Part shown: one piece after another, positions 56,101 to 62,066 of the stretch
How positions within the stretch are numbered: the stretch's first letter is position 1
Layout: each line of letters starts with the position of its first letter
NCBI GenBank assembly: GCA_938041955.1
Contig: CALISD010000042.1
Coordinates: forward strand, 120,226 to 184,225
Source of the DNA: an uncultured Granulosicoccaceae bacterium
Lineage (GTDB): Bacteria; Pseudomonadota; Gammaproteobacteria; Granulosicoccales; Granulosicoccaceae
Length of the DNA: 64,000 bases
Reading direction: 5' to 3'
Translations under genes and position numbers: made by a program
The notes under the pieces: generated by a model
What the model was told of the DNA's origin: nothing
What the model saw: the letters and a program-made list of their open reading frames with translations, nothing else
The model's database searches: none

Positions 56101-57449
56101 TTGCAGTGACTGATGACCTTCCCCGTGGCTTCCGTTTTGTTGAAGGGTCTGCAAATGTAACAACGTTTGACTCTGACAGCGCTGTTTTATCAAAGTCTCA
56201 GGTGACGACCATCGGGGCAGATCCAGTGGTATTTACCAGGCTTACCGTACCAGGTGCAGATGCAGGCGTTATAGCGATCAACTATGCAGTACGTGTTGGG
56301 GCAGGTGTTGTACCTGGCAGTCATACCAACACAGCCCAAGTCACAGAGGGTGGTTCCAGTAACATTGGTAAAGCGACAGTAAGGCTTGTTTCTGATCCGG
56401 TACTTGATCAGGCGACTATCATAGGAAAAGTATTCCATGACCGTGATAGCGATGGTTATCAGGATGACGCCCTGGCAACCAATATAACTATCAAGAGTGA
56501 TTACTTCGGTTGGTCTAGCCTTAAAGCTGGTGATCTTGCAGGTCGCAACAGCCGACAGGAGCCACTAGCGGATCATCAACTGGTGATTAACATGCCTCTG
56601 TCTGTCAGTAACCGGTTTGAGATAACCACTGCAGAGGGTACCTTCCTTTCTGTGGATGATGATTTGCAGATTACTGAGAGTCACGTTGGCAAGCGAGCGC
56701 ATGGATTAACTGCACAAGATCTACAGATTAGTGTACGTAAAGCCGAAGCATTGCCTACTCCCGCTGCTGGCCGCCAGGCGTCCGGTGTTACGAGGGTACT
56801 TGAGATCACGATAAGTAATATCGGTATCAATGAAGAAGGTATGCCGGGTGTGCGACTGGCATCTGTTACTGGTCTGGTGGTTGAGAGTGATCAGGCTGGC
56901 AGGTTCCATATACCTGATCCTGACTCTGGCGAGTATAGGGATGGACAACAGTTCATTCTGAAGCTGGATGCCACTACGCTTCCAAACGGTGCGACTCTGA
57001 CGACAGAAAATCCTCGTGTGATTCGCATTACCAACAGTGCGCTGAATGTGATGAATTTTGGTGTCTCAGTGCCAGAGCCAACTCCTTCGATGGCGGCCGC
57101 CAGGCCGGCTTCACGACGTATTGTTCAGGTGCAACTTGGCTCAGTATTCTTTGATACCGATAAACATGGCATTCGAGCTGATCAGCGTGGCGCGGTGCAA
57201 GACATTATCACCAAGCTCAAAAAGTTTCAGCGCGGTCATATTTTGATCGAAGCACATACCGATAGGCGTCATTCAAAAGAGTACAACATCGCGTTGGCAG
57301 AACGCAGGGCCAGAACGGTTGAGCGTGAATTGAGGGGAATACTTGGAAATGAAGTAATGGATCAAGTAGTAGTTGAGGTGGATCCTGCGTCTTACAGAGA
57401 GATGGATAACACCAACAAAGTTGAGCAGTCTCTGGAGACAGAACAATGA
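41196..57449 (+). CDS. Giant secreted DUF11-repeat surface protein with OmpA-like C-terminus
   Basis: 5417 residues. Signal peptide (about 1-22, IKYLLFAVVALCSTQVFA). N-terminal beta domain to about 245, then a GEVED-like region (about 248-425: FGDGYLTGWIDFNADGDF, GDAGEVEDYRV). A divergent DUF11 unit and 37 tandem 109-residue units run over 540-4572. Each has an acidic loop such as NADEDGSTDLSVGD, a DTLTYTITATNNG strand pair and two Cys about ten residues apart. Then an Ig-like domain (about 4573-4685), an SdrD_B-like domain (LSGTVWLDADRDGEIDPEEP), a second carboxypeptidase-regulatory-like domain, a classic DUF11 domain, an unassigned part and a C-terminal OmpA-like segment (about 5309-5380: VFFDTDKHGIRADQR, IEAHTDRRHSKEYNIALAER). 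Predicted Sec-exported, cell-surface or peptidoglycan-attached adhesin or filament. Overlaps the next gene by ATGA. No LPxTG-like or type I secretion signal seen. Confidence 0.9.
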   Translation: MIRKIKYLLFAVVALCSTQVFALSISLDSTSSIDSGVDCEVATYRFGTNESWNGTALELLVEVFAEDNENTNGFCVGVTDGVFTVNLRDTDVGDDVAYVDANFTVVSAGTTTPIPVDRITATGFDLDKSAGTGALSTDTDDIYLSGAGAAYLSGSTNVTYSSGSFPGGHDVHMKGQTQGDCADSPATPVPSCRASASWVGAGNLVAGFSARFQNDNAYGQYDVADPGALRRLQLSLEDRHAEEVLADVDDHGDTPLSYGDASHPQVSLNTILGGGLAADDEIAFQSSVGADGDDADLVANSPNRDDEDAVFRNGVELDNQTLTAGVTEVIAITTFGDGYLTGWIDFNADGDFTDAGEKIINDTFINSTTVVNTSVNVAVPLGAVGGPTYARFRFNKISGIGHSGPGDAGEVEDYRVMIDPMTPEYNMVKTSDTSVITTAGVITYTFAFTNTGNVILSNLTVSDPNIDSGSLSGCPIATLAIGQTASCTATRTISQTQIDSATPLTNTATPTAEDPIGGAAIETSAADNSTQTTVMPSYLSTLVKPAPVNADNDASADVSVDDTLTYTITATNTGTGTLTNFVINDSIITPSTNTCPSVPPGGTCVLTGTYIVSAADVAAGVVNNSADSSSNEAPAQVASQTVPVPLPAHTIAKSNPTNADEDGSGDISAGDTLTYIVTATNSAAANLTNLVVSDPMLTPSINTCAFIAPGNTCVLTGTYVVSAADVAAMTIDNTASASSDQTVPLTDDVSTPLLSPMLAIDKPAPANTDEDGSTDVSVGDTLIYTVTATNSGTATLTNVVVTDSLTTPSSITCASVPANGTCVLTGAYTVTAADVIATTIDNTATADSDQTGPVDDTQTVTVNAPAHTLDKAAPVNLDEDGSTDVSVGDTLSYTISATNSGAATLTNLVVSDPMITPNTTTCAFVAPAATCVLTGTYAVTAADVTAGSIVNTASSDSDQTDPLDDTETVVVPSPSLALDKPFPANGDQDGSGDVSVGDVLTYTVTATNNGAATLTNVLVSDPLITPASSSCALVAPNGTCVLTGTYTVTAADVAAGMIDNTATADSDQTDPVDDTQSVNLDAPSHVLDKAAPANSDEDGSTDLSAGDTLTYTITATNNGDASLTNLVVSDPMITPNTISCALVAPTATCVLTGIYTVTAADVAAGNIVNTASSDSDQTDPIEDTETVVVPSPLLALDKAAPANADEDGSTDLSVGDTLTYTITATNNGAATLTNMVVSDPMITPNTTTCALVAPTATCVLTGVYSVTAADVTAGSIINTASADSDQTDPIDDTETVVVPSPSLALDKPFPVNGDQDGSGDVSVGDVLTYTITATNDGAATLTNVLVSDPLITPASISCTSVAPNGTCVLTGTYTVTAADVAAGIIDNTATADSDQTDPVDDTQSVNLDTPSLALDKAAPTNTDEDGSTDLSVGDTLTYTITATNNGAASLTNLVVSDPKITPSTTTCALVAPTATCVLTGVYSVTAADVAAGSIVNTASSDSDQTGPIDDTENVVVPSPSLALDKPFPANDDQDGSGDVSVGDVLTYTITATNNGAATLTNVLVSDPLITPASSNCPLVAPAATCVLTGSYTVTAADVVAGMIDNTATADSDQTDPVDDTQSVNLDAPSHALDKAAPANADEDGSTDLSVGDTLTYTITATNNGAAVLTNLVVSDPMITPNTTTCAMVAPTATCVLSGTYTVTAADVAAGTIVNTANSDSDQTGPLDDTETVVVPSPSLALDKPFPVNGDQDGSSDVSVGDVLTYTVTATNNGAATLTNVLVSDPLITPTSASCALVAPNGTCVLTGTYTVTAADVVAGMIDNTASADSDQTGPVDDVQTVNLDAPSLVLDKAVPANADEDGSTDFSVGDTLTYTITATNDGAATLTNLVVSDSMISPNSTACAVVGPAATCVLSGTYTVTAADVAAGTIVNTASSDSDQTDPIDDTETVVVPSPSLALDKPFPANGDQDGSGDVSVGDILTYTITATNDGAATLTNVLVSDPLITPASSSCASLVPGATCVLAGTYTVTATDVAAGRIDNTAKADSDQTDPVDDTQSVNLDAPGHVLDKAAPVNADEDGSSDLSVGDTLTYTITATNNGAATLTNLIVSDPMITPGTTTCALVAPTATCVLSGTYSVTAADVTAGSIVNTASSDSDQTDPIDDTETVVVPTPSLALVKPFPASSDEDGSGDLSVGDVLTYTITATNNGSATLTNVVVSDPLITPTSASCASLAPNATCILTGTYTVTAADVAAGMIDNTAIADSDQTDAVDDTQLVSLNAPSHILDKAAPANADEDSSTDISVGDTLSYTITATNNGAATLTNFNVSDPMITPNTINCAQVAPAATCTLTGTYSVTAADVATGSIVNTASSDSDQTDPLDDTETVMVPAPSLALDKAFPANGDQDASGDVSVGDVLTYTITATNNGSATLTNVVVSDPLIVPTNTSCASVVPNATCVLIGTYSVTAADVAAGTIDNTATADSDQTGPVDDTQSLTLNAPDLALDKAAPVNTDEDGTSDLSAGDTLTYTVTATNSGSSNLTNVVVSDPMLTPNTTTCASVAQGGTCVLTGTYAVTAADVIAGTITNTAAADSDQTDPVEDTEVVAVPTPSHVLAKAAPANADEDGSTDISVGDTLSYTITATNNGTATLTNLVVSDAMIIPSNVSCATVSPTETCVLTGSYTVTASDIAAGSIVNTASSDSDQTDPVDDTETVIAPVPSLVLDKPYPTHGDRDGSTDISVGDVLTYTITATNNGTATLTNVVVTDPLITPTSNTCASLTTGGTCVLSGTYTVTASDVAAGMIDNTATADSDQTNPVDDSQSVPVLVPAMALNKAAPANSDEDGSADVSIGDTLTYTITATNTGTAVLTNVMVNDPLLTPGSTGCASVAAGATCVLTGSYTVVAADVAAGVINNTATADSDQTDPLDDTEVVAVPMPSHTLDKSLPVNTDEDNSGDISAADTLTYTVTATNNGTATLTNLVVNDSKITPNSIACASVAAGGTCVLVGTYTTTAADVVAGQIDNIATSDSDQTDPVDDSQSVVLNAPSLALDKAAPVNTDEDGSGDVSVADTLTYTVTASNNGSSNLTNVVVSDPMLTPNTITCATVVPGATCVLTGIYTVTPADVVAGQIDNTAGADSDQTDPMDDSEVVIVPTPAFALDKAAPVNADEDGSADVSVGDTLTYTITATNNGTASLTNLIVNDSLLTPATSTCANVAPAATCVLTGTYTVTSADVAAGQISNTATADSDQTDPLSDTEVVPVPEPSHMLVKSSPVNADEDGSSDVSVGDTLTYTIVATNDGTARLTNLVVNDSMISPNTITCATVSVGATCILTGTYSVTAADVAAGQISNTATSGSDQTGPVDDTEDLILNAPSLALDKAAPVNADEDSSTDISVSDTLSYTITATNNGASNLTNVVVSDPMLMPNTKTCAVLTPGSTCLLTGAYSVVAADVVAAAISNTATAVSDQTDQIGDTEVVPVPTPSHILSKALPVNSDEDNSGDVSVADTLTYSVTATNDGTATLTNLVVNDSMITPNSISCAIVAPGATCVLVGTYTTTAADVAAGQIDNTATSDSDQTDPVDATQTVVLNAPSLALVKVAPVNSDEDGSADVSAGDTLTYTIIATNNGSSNLTNLVVSDPMISPNTITCATVAPGGTCVLIGTYGATAADVAAGQIDNTASADSDQTDPIDDTHSLPLEMPALTLVKAAPVNADEDGSADVSAGDTLTYTITATNSGSSNLTNLVVSDSMISPNTTTCATVAPGATCVLIGTYGATAADVAAGQIDNTASADSDQTDPIVDTHSLPLSVPDLTLVKGAPVNADEDSSTDVSVDDTLTYTITATNNGGSNLTNVVVGDPLITPNTTTCLSVVPGATCVLVGTYKVTAADVVAGQIDNTASANSDQTNSIDDSEVVPVPTPAHVLVKAVPVNTDEDNSGDISVGDTLSYTITATNTGTAMLTNLVISDSMITPTSEVCASVSPNNTCVLTGSHVVTAADVASGQIVNTATSDTDQTGPVSDTQTVVLNAPSLMLVKSAPVNADEDASADVSAGDTLTYTITATNNGSSSLTNLVVSDPMINPNTLSCALVATGGSCVLVGTYVVTPADVAAEVINNTATADSDQTAPVDDQHALPLGAPSLALVKLTPANADEDGSNDVSAGDTLTYTITATNNGLSNLTDVMVSDQMISPNSTGCTLVAAGARCVLTGTYVVTSADVAAGKIDNTASANSNQTGPVSDVHSLPLAIPGLLLSKAAPVNADEDGSGDVSVGDTFTYTITATNSGMANLTDVVVNDPKIGPNTITCASVAPQATCVLTGTYVVSAADATAGQVINTATAGSDQTGPVADSVTVPVPAASITLLKSLASNADEDGTADITVGDTLTYSSVATNTGSAVLTNVVVSDPLVLPASVTCAILAPQETCVLTGAYMVADADVAAGGIVNTATVISDQLDPLADSHTVAIATPELSIVKGEPVNADTDNSESISVGDVLTYTVTATNTGNTVLTNVEVTDSMIRPSSVTCNVVPQASTCVLTGALTVSANDAVAGGIVNTATVDSDQTGPVADSNTVVVIKLLPPVTQSDSKTDLPLGQSVTIDVLADDSDPESNIDPATVVILDPATGNPVTALVVSGEGTWTVDPVTGAITFTPEEGFMGDPNPIEYTVTDTTGLVSNPSTVTLDYEAPASLSGTVWLDADRDGEIDPEEPVKAGWTLKILDDQGNLLATTVTDAEGKYKVEHLIPGEYTVQFYNEAGVFIAESTTDGPVTAGANVDLPLPIDPSGIVYDSVTREPIPGVTLQFVNSAGMAVDASCLNTNQQNQVTQADGFYAFDVFPDAHPSCPDGDTYSIEIANVPSTYNNQVSRNIPPQAGVFDSAANETDCTVDAYPLSNACEIQANSNAPKSDQDTRYYLSFSLNSGDSNVIFNHLPLDPFIVAALADMRLQKTVSKTSASAGDVLYYTVIVQNELADATSDVAVTDDLPRGFRFVEGSANVTTFDSDSAVLSKSQVTTIGADPVVFTRLTVPGADAGVIAINYAVRVGAGVVPGSHTNTAQVTEGGSSNIGKATVRLVSDPVLDQATIIGKVFHDRDSDGYQDDALATNITIKSDYFGWSSLKAGDLAGRNSRQEPLADHQLVINMPLSVSNRFEITTAEGTFLSVDDDLQITESHVGKRAHGLTAQDLQISVRKAEALPTPAAGRQASGVTRVLEITISNIGINEEGMPGVRLASVTGLVVESDQAGRFHIPDPDSGEYRDGQQFILKLDATTLPNGATLTTENPRVIRITNSALNVMNFGVSVPEPTPSMAAARPASRRIVQVQLGSVFFDTDKHGIRADQRGAVQDIITKLKKFQRGHILIEAHTDRRHSKEYNIALAERRARTVERELRGILGNEVMDQVVVEVDPASYREMDNTNKVEQSLETEQ
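42813..54911 (+). repeat. 37 tandem 327-bp coding repeats (109 residues each)
   Basis: Unit 1 starts at residue 540 (42813), unit 4 at 867, unit 5 at 976 and unit 37 at 4464. The distance from unit 1 to unit 37 is exactly 36 times 109 residues, so there is no net insertion or deletion across the array. Central units (about 4-18) alternate between two subtypes, giving a 654-bp higher-order period. Outer units are more diverged. Confidence 0.93.
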
Positions 57450-60400
57450 AAATAATCTCCATGATAAGCAAGCCTGCGGTTCAGATTGGTGCGGTACCAT
57501 CTGTATTGCGCAGTGCGCTGGGTGACTATTGGTGGGCTAAGTCAATCCTTGGTGTGGTTGTCCTGACTGCTGAAGTCGGGTTTGCTGCAAAAGGTCTTAC
57601 CGAGTTGGTTCAGCAGGAAGCCGCAAGTACGCGTAAGCCCGCTTACACCTTGAAAGTCATTACTTACGGTGAGGGAGCTCCAAAAGCTGACAATATGACC
57701 GTTGATGGTATGCAGCAAAATCGTCGTGTAGATGTATCGTTTCAAGGTGTGCCGGTGGAGATACCCGCTGACATCGTGGCGACTCAAACAAAAGGGGCGA
57801 TTTGGCTAACTCAAGATCCATTGTCCACTGAGCGTACTCTGAATATCAAGGCTGCGAGTACCGTAACTGCTACAGGTGATGGCCAGCGCATGCCAGTGCG
57901 GATGAACATTTACACTAATTACGCAACCTACGCTGATAAGTGGGAGGTATTATTTTACAGATCTGATGACACAGATCGTTCGAGGATAGTCGCAAGTGTT
58001 ACCGGTGATCAATTTGCTAATGAATCGGTACTTGAGTGGAATGGTGTGCTCAACAATGGCGATGCAATCACGGCGGGTGATGAGCTCGTTTATGTGCTGA
58101 GAGTCAGCGATGAAAGCGGTAATGTAGATGAAACCTATCCGGCAACACTCTCGGTGCTTGGGCCGGAGCGATATCTGACTGATGCGACTGATCTACTTGA
58201 AACCAGCGAATCGGAACTGATCCTGAATGCCGTCGAGTCACTGAAGCAGCGAACCCGTCTGGCGCGCCAGGAAATTCCTATTCGTGGTTCCAGGGTGCGC
58301 GTGTATGGACGGGACCTTGGTGATATACGATCTGTGACAATCAACGGAGAGTCAGTCACACTTGATACCAATAAGGATTTTGTAGCCGAGTATCTCCTTG
58401 ACTTCGGCTCTCATGATTTTAATGTGGTGGTCACTGATGTTAATGGCCAGTCCTATGATAAGAGTTTAGTTACAGACCTTAAAAATGAATATATGTTTCT
58501 GGTTGCCCTGGCAGATATCACGGTAGGGAAGAATCAGCTGCGTGGCATCAGCTCATTGGATGTTGAAGATGAAGATCGCTTTAGTGGTGATATCTTTGTT
58601 GATGGCCGATTGGCGTTTTATCTTAAAGGAAAAGTCAAAGGCAAGTATTTGATCACGGCACAAATGGATACTGGCCGCGAAGACATTGATGAGATATTCA
58701 ACGGACTGAGCCGGAAAGATAACAGCAGTGTGTTCAGAAGGCTTGATCCGGAACAGTACTACCCTGTGTATGGTGATGATGCCACTCTAATTGATGATAC
58801 GGATAGTCAGGGAAAGCTCTACGTGAGGGTTAACTGGGATCAATCCAGGGCTCTGTGGGGGAATTATAATACCGGTGTTACCGGAACCGAATTGGCGCAA
58901 TTTAACCGTTCGCTATATGGTGCTCAGTTGCAGAGTCGCAGTAAGGCGTTTACCGAAAGCGGCGATCACATAACTGATGTTAATGCTTTTGTATCAGAAG
59001 CGCAAAGTGCGGCCCGACATGTTGAATTTAAAGGCACGGGTGGCAGTCTCTACTACTTGCGCGATACCGATGTGGTAAATGGTTCGGAAAAACTATGGGT
59101 CGAAGTCAGGCAGCGTGATACAGGGCGTGTGATTGAACGCATTGCGCTTGTTGATGGACGGGATTATCAGATCGATGATATTCAGGGCCGAATAATTCTT
59201 AATAAACCTTTGCGAACAGTAGGTGATGAAGTAGCTCCATCGATAATCAAAGACACGCCGCTGGACGGTAACGAGCTTTGGTTAATCGCAGACTACGAGT
59301 ATGTTCCTGATTCACTTTCAACTGATGATTTGACCGCTGGTGTGCGTGGCAAGCATTGGCTCACCAACAATCTTGCATTAGGCGGAACATGGGTTCTGGA
59401 GAAACGCACCGGATCAGACTTTGAACTAAAGGGTATTGATGCCACTGTAACGGCAGGGCCTGGTAGCTGGATCAAAGCCGAGTTTGCACAGAGTGCGGCG
59501 ACACAGATTGCTGGTAGCTTTACTTCTGATGATGGTGGGCTTAATTTCACACCGTTTAATAGTAATGCATTGAATCAACCTGTCAGTGGGGACGCTTATA
59601 GTATTGAAGCCAAGGTAGATCTTGAGAGAAAATTTGGCTTGCAAAGACAAGCCACTGCCGGAGTATGGGTCAAGTATCGTGATCAGGGCTTCTCAAGCTC
59701 TGGCTTTGATACCGGTGCAGACACCACTGATGCGGGAATAGAGGCTCAATTTCAGTTAGGTGAGCGACTATCGTTGTCCGGTCGTGCCACGATGAACGAC
59801 AAGGACTCGTTGAGTCGTCGTGATGCTATGAGTTTGCAGGCTGATTACGATCTAAATGACAGTATCTCGCTGGCGGCAGAATTACGTAAGATCGATGAAA
59901 GCACTGGCAGCACAGGCGGCAGTGGCACTCTTGCAGCGCTCAGGGCGGGAATAGACGTAAGTGAAGCTCTAAATATCTATGGTTCAGTGCAATCAACGCT
60001 TGAATCAAGTGGAAGCTACGAGAGCAATGACCTGGTGACCTTGGGTGTAAAAACACGAACCAATGAGCGGCTTAGTTTGAATGCTGAAGGCAGTAGCGGT
60101 GATCGTGGAGACTCAATACTTGCCGGTGTCGACTATCGTGTTAATGACAAATACAGCTTGTATGTAAATCAAACGTTATCCACCGACAGGTCAGATGCCA
60201 GTCGCAACATTACCACATTCGGACAACGCCATAGTTACAGCAGTAAGTTGCGCTTGTACACTGAGCATCAGTTTACTGATAAAGACGAACAAGCTGGGCT
60301 GGGCCACACCTTTGGTATGGACTATAGGGCGACCGAATACACCAATCTCAATGCATCGTTCCAGGTTGCCAACCTTGAAGATGACACTGGTGGTACGACA

Positions 60401-61120
60401 GATCGTGATGCCTTGTCGATAGGACTTGGTTACAAGCGAGACAAAACAAGTGCATCATCACGTATCGAATATCGACGCGATGAAAGTGCAACCCGGGACA
60501 ACGAACAGTGGCTTACTGCGAATAGTGTGAATTATTCTATGAGTCCGTCTGTCAGATGGCAGGGCAAACTGAATTTCTCTGAAACAGCAGACAATGTAAA
60601 TGGTGATTCGGATGCGCGATTTGCCGAGGTGGGGTTTGGAGTAGCGTATCGGCCCGTGAGCAACAGTCGCTTTAATATGCTTGCTCGAGTAACACACAAG
60701 CATGATCTTCCACCTTTGTCGCAAAGTGAAGCGGTTGATGAGAGATCATTGGTGGGCAGCATGGAGATGGCTTATCAAGTAAATCGTCTGTGGGAAGCAG
60801 GAGGCAAGCTTGCACTCAAAGAAGCGGAGATTAGAAACTCAAGAGACTCAGGCCCGTGGTCGAGCAACGATGCTGTGCTACTAGCATCGCGCTTGCGTTA
60901 CCACCTGCTTTTTAAATGGGATGGCTTGGCAGAGTATCACTGGCTGCAATCAGACGCATCCGACGACTTAAGTCATGGGGCCCTGCTGTCATTGGGTAAG
61001 CACGTAGGTGATAATCTAAAATTCGCAGTGGGTTATAACTTCACGCGATTTGATGACTCGTTGCTTAATGATGATGCTGATGTAAAAGGCTGGTTTGTGA
61101 ATCTTGTGGGGAAATACTAG
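57446..61120 (+). CDS. Predicted outer-membrane beta-barrel partner of the giant repeat protein
   Basis: 1224 residues, coupled to the previous gene by a four-base overlap. Residues 1-50 hold a hydrophobic segment (SILGVVVLTAEVGFAA) that may be an internal signal or anchor. Residues 70-98 (LKVITYGEGAPKADN, QNRRVDVSF) match the last strand-helix part of an OmpA-like domain. Beta-rich periplasmic domains follow (about 100-660, with VRVYGRDLGDIRSVTING and DGRLAFYLKGKVKGKYLITA). The remainder (about 660-1224) is alternating amphipathic strands rich in Tyr, Ser and Asp, ending LVGKY with a terminal aromatic residue as in outer-membrane barrels. No TonB box or plug was recognised. Likely exports, anchors or displays the giant protein (inference). 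Confidence 0.78.
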   Translation: MKIISMISKPAVQIGAVPSVLRSALGDYWWAKSILGVVVLTAEVGFAAKGLTELVQQEAASTRKPAYTLKVITYGEGAPKADNMTVDGMQQNRRVDVSFQGVPVEIPADIVATQTKGAIWLTQDPLSTERTLNIKAASTVTATGDGQRMPVRMNIYTNYATYADKWEVLFYRSDDTDRSRIVASVTGDQFANESVLEWNGVLNNGDAITAGDELVYVLRVSDESGNVDETYPATLSVLGPERYLTDATDLLETSESELILNAVESLKQRTRLARQEIPIRGSRVRVYGRDLGDIRSVTINGESVTLDTNKDFVAEYLLDFGSHDFNVVVTDVNGQSYDKSLVTDLKNEYMFLVALADITVGKNQLRGISSLDVEDEDRFSGDIFVDGRLAFYLKGKVKGKYLITAQMDTGREDIDEIFNGLSRKDNSSVFRRLDPEQYYPVYGDDATLIDDTDSQGKLYVRVNWDQSRALWGNYNTGVTGTELAQFNRSLYGAQLQSRSKAFTESGDHITDVNAFVSEAQSAARHVEFKGTGGSLYYLRDTDVVNGSEKLWVEVRQRDTGRVIERIALVDGRDYQIDDIQGRIILNKPLRTVGDEVAPSIIKDTPLDGNELWLIADYEYVPDSLSTDDLTAGVRGKHWLTNNLALGGTWVLEKRTGSDFELKGIDATVTAGPGSWIKAEFAQSAATQIAGSFTSDDGGLNFTPFNSNALNQPVSGDAYSIEAKVDLERKFGLQRQATAGVWVKYRDQGFSSSGFDTGADTTDAGIEAQFQLGERLSLSGRATMNDKDSLSRRDAMSLQADYDLNDSISLAAELRKIDESTGSTGGSGTLAALRAGIDVSEALNIYGSVQSTLESSGSYESNDLVTLGVKTRTNERLSLNAEGSSGDRGDSILAGVDYRVNDKYSLYVNQTLSTDRSDASRNITTFGQRHSYSSKLRLYTEHQFTDKDEQAGLGHTFGMDYRATEYTNLNASFQVANLEDDTGGTTDRDALSIGLGYKRDKTSASSRIEYRRDESATRDNEQWLTANSVNYSMSPSVRWQGKLNFSETADNVNGDSDARFAEVGFGVAYRPVSNSRFNMLARVTHKHDLPPLSQSEAVDERSLVGSMEMAYQVNRLWEAGGKLALKEAEIRNSRDSGPWSSNDAVLLASRLRYHLLFKWDGLAEYHWLQSDASDDLSHGALLSLGKHVGDNLKFAVGYNFTRFDDSLLNDDADVKGWFVNLVGKY

Positions 61121-61137
61121 CTCTCCACGGTTTTTTT
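61106..61137 (+). terminator. Rho-independent terminator overlapping the stop codon of the barrel gene
   Basis: GTGGGGA (61106-61112) pairs with TCTCCAC (61122-61128), one G-U pair, loop of nine that contains the TAG stop (61118-61120). Seven T follow (61131-61137). It closes the 20-kb two-gene unit. Confidence 0.75.
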
Positions 61138-61780
61138 CTGAATCTTGTGGCAGAACGCCTGTTGTTTTTGTATCGGATCTAACTGCAGTCGGCTCAATGC
61201 CGCTCAGGAAACCGGACGCCTGAGCGGGTGGCAGTGTATATACCGGGTCACTTCTGCAGAGAGCTGCCCATTAGGTTCGGTGCTTTGCAATCCAGCCGAT
61301 TCTGAATGTTAAATTTGGCCCGTTACATCTTGCCGAGGGGTACAGTAGATCAGTGAGCCAAAACCTCTGGCCGTTACGTTGTTCGTGTTGAGCTATTAAT
61401 TTCTGGTTGATGGTTGTTCGATGGCGAGGTGGCGATTAGTCCAATGAATACGATCAGTATTTAAACAACAACTGCATCGTCAGGTCCGGTGTTGGTCAGA
61501 GCGAATGGAATACGGAGCAGGTCATACTGGACTTGAACACTCGCGTTACGTAGCGGGGGATTCGTTCCAGGCTCTGTTATGGCTATCAGGTGCTTGCTGA
61601 CTTTAGGAGTACAGGCTCGCTGTGAGATCGACCGTGGTTACAGTCGAGTTAGACTTACCGATTTGAATGTAGTGGTCGCCTCTGTAACTTCCAACTGGTG
61701 CGGCGCGCTCCCACAAGGAGTGTTGGCTGCAGATGTTGCTGCCTGGAGCATATGGCCAACCAACTTTTTGATTATCCCTG
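61138..61780. other. Non-coding gap after the giant two-gene unit
   Basis: About 640 bases. The short open frames on the plus strand around 61579-61794 have no recognisable product or ribosome-binding site. No repeat, RNA gene or mobile element seen. Confidence 0.45.
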
Positions 61781-61969
61781 TCACACCAGTTTAATCAGAA
61801 TTAATACAAACAATATAACGCCACCCAACAGCATGGCCGCAGTCATCCAATCGTTAGTGCTGCCTTTCGGGCCATTGGTCATCCAATGCTTTGCCACAGG
61901 CCATAGTCGATACGCAAAAAATAACATCATCGCCGCCATGGCGATTTTCCAGCCCATACCCATTTCCAT
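61781..61969 (-). CDS. Small two-helix membrane protein, unknown
   Basis: 62 residues: Met-rich start MEMGMGWKIAMAAMMLFFAY, a short polar middle (KHWMTNGPKGSTNDW) and a second helix AAMLLGGVILFVLILIKLV. A purine-rich AGAG precedes the ATG by several bases. No family recognised. It lies just downstream of the terminator behind the Bax inhibitor gene on the same strand. The clean two-helix pattern makes it likely real. Confidence 0.6.
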   Translation of the reverse strand: MEMGMGWKIAMAAMMLFFAYRLWPVAKHWMTNGPKGSTNDWMTAAMLLGGVILFVLILIKLV

Positions 61970-61993
61970 AACTTAAGTCTCTATTTTGTAGTC

Positions 61994-62020
61994 AAAAAAA
62001 ACCCCGGTTGGTACCGGGGT
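61994..62020 (-). terminator. Rho-independent terminator of the Bax inhibitor-1 family gene
   Basis: ACCCCGGT (62001-62008) and ACCGGGGT (62013-62020) form an eight-pair stem with a four-base loop. On the minus strand a T-run follows (complement of the A run at 61994-62001). Confidence 0.9.
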
Positions 62021-62066
62021 CTCTTATTCTTGCAGCATTTAGTGCTGTTTACGCATGGCGCGAGTG

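Noticed and set aside
57430..57449. Programmed frameshift fusing the giant protein and the barrel protein
   Set aside because: No canonical slippery heptamer is seen before the stop; the ATGA overlap is better explained by translational coupling.
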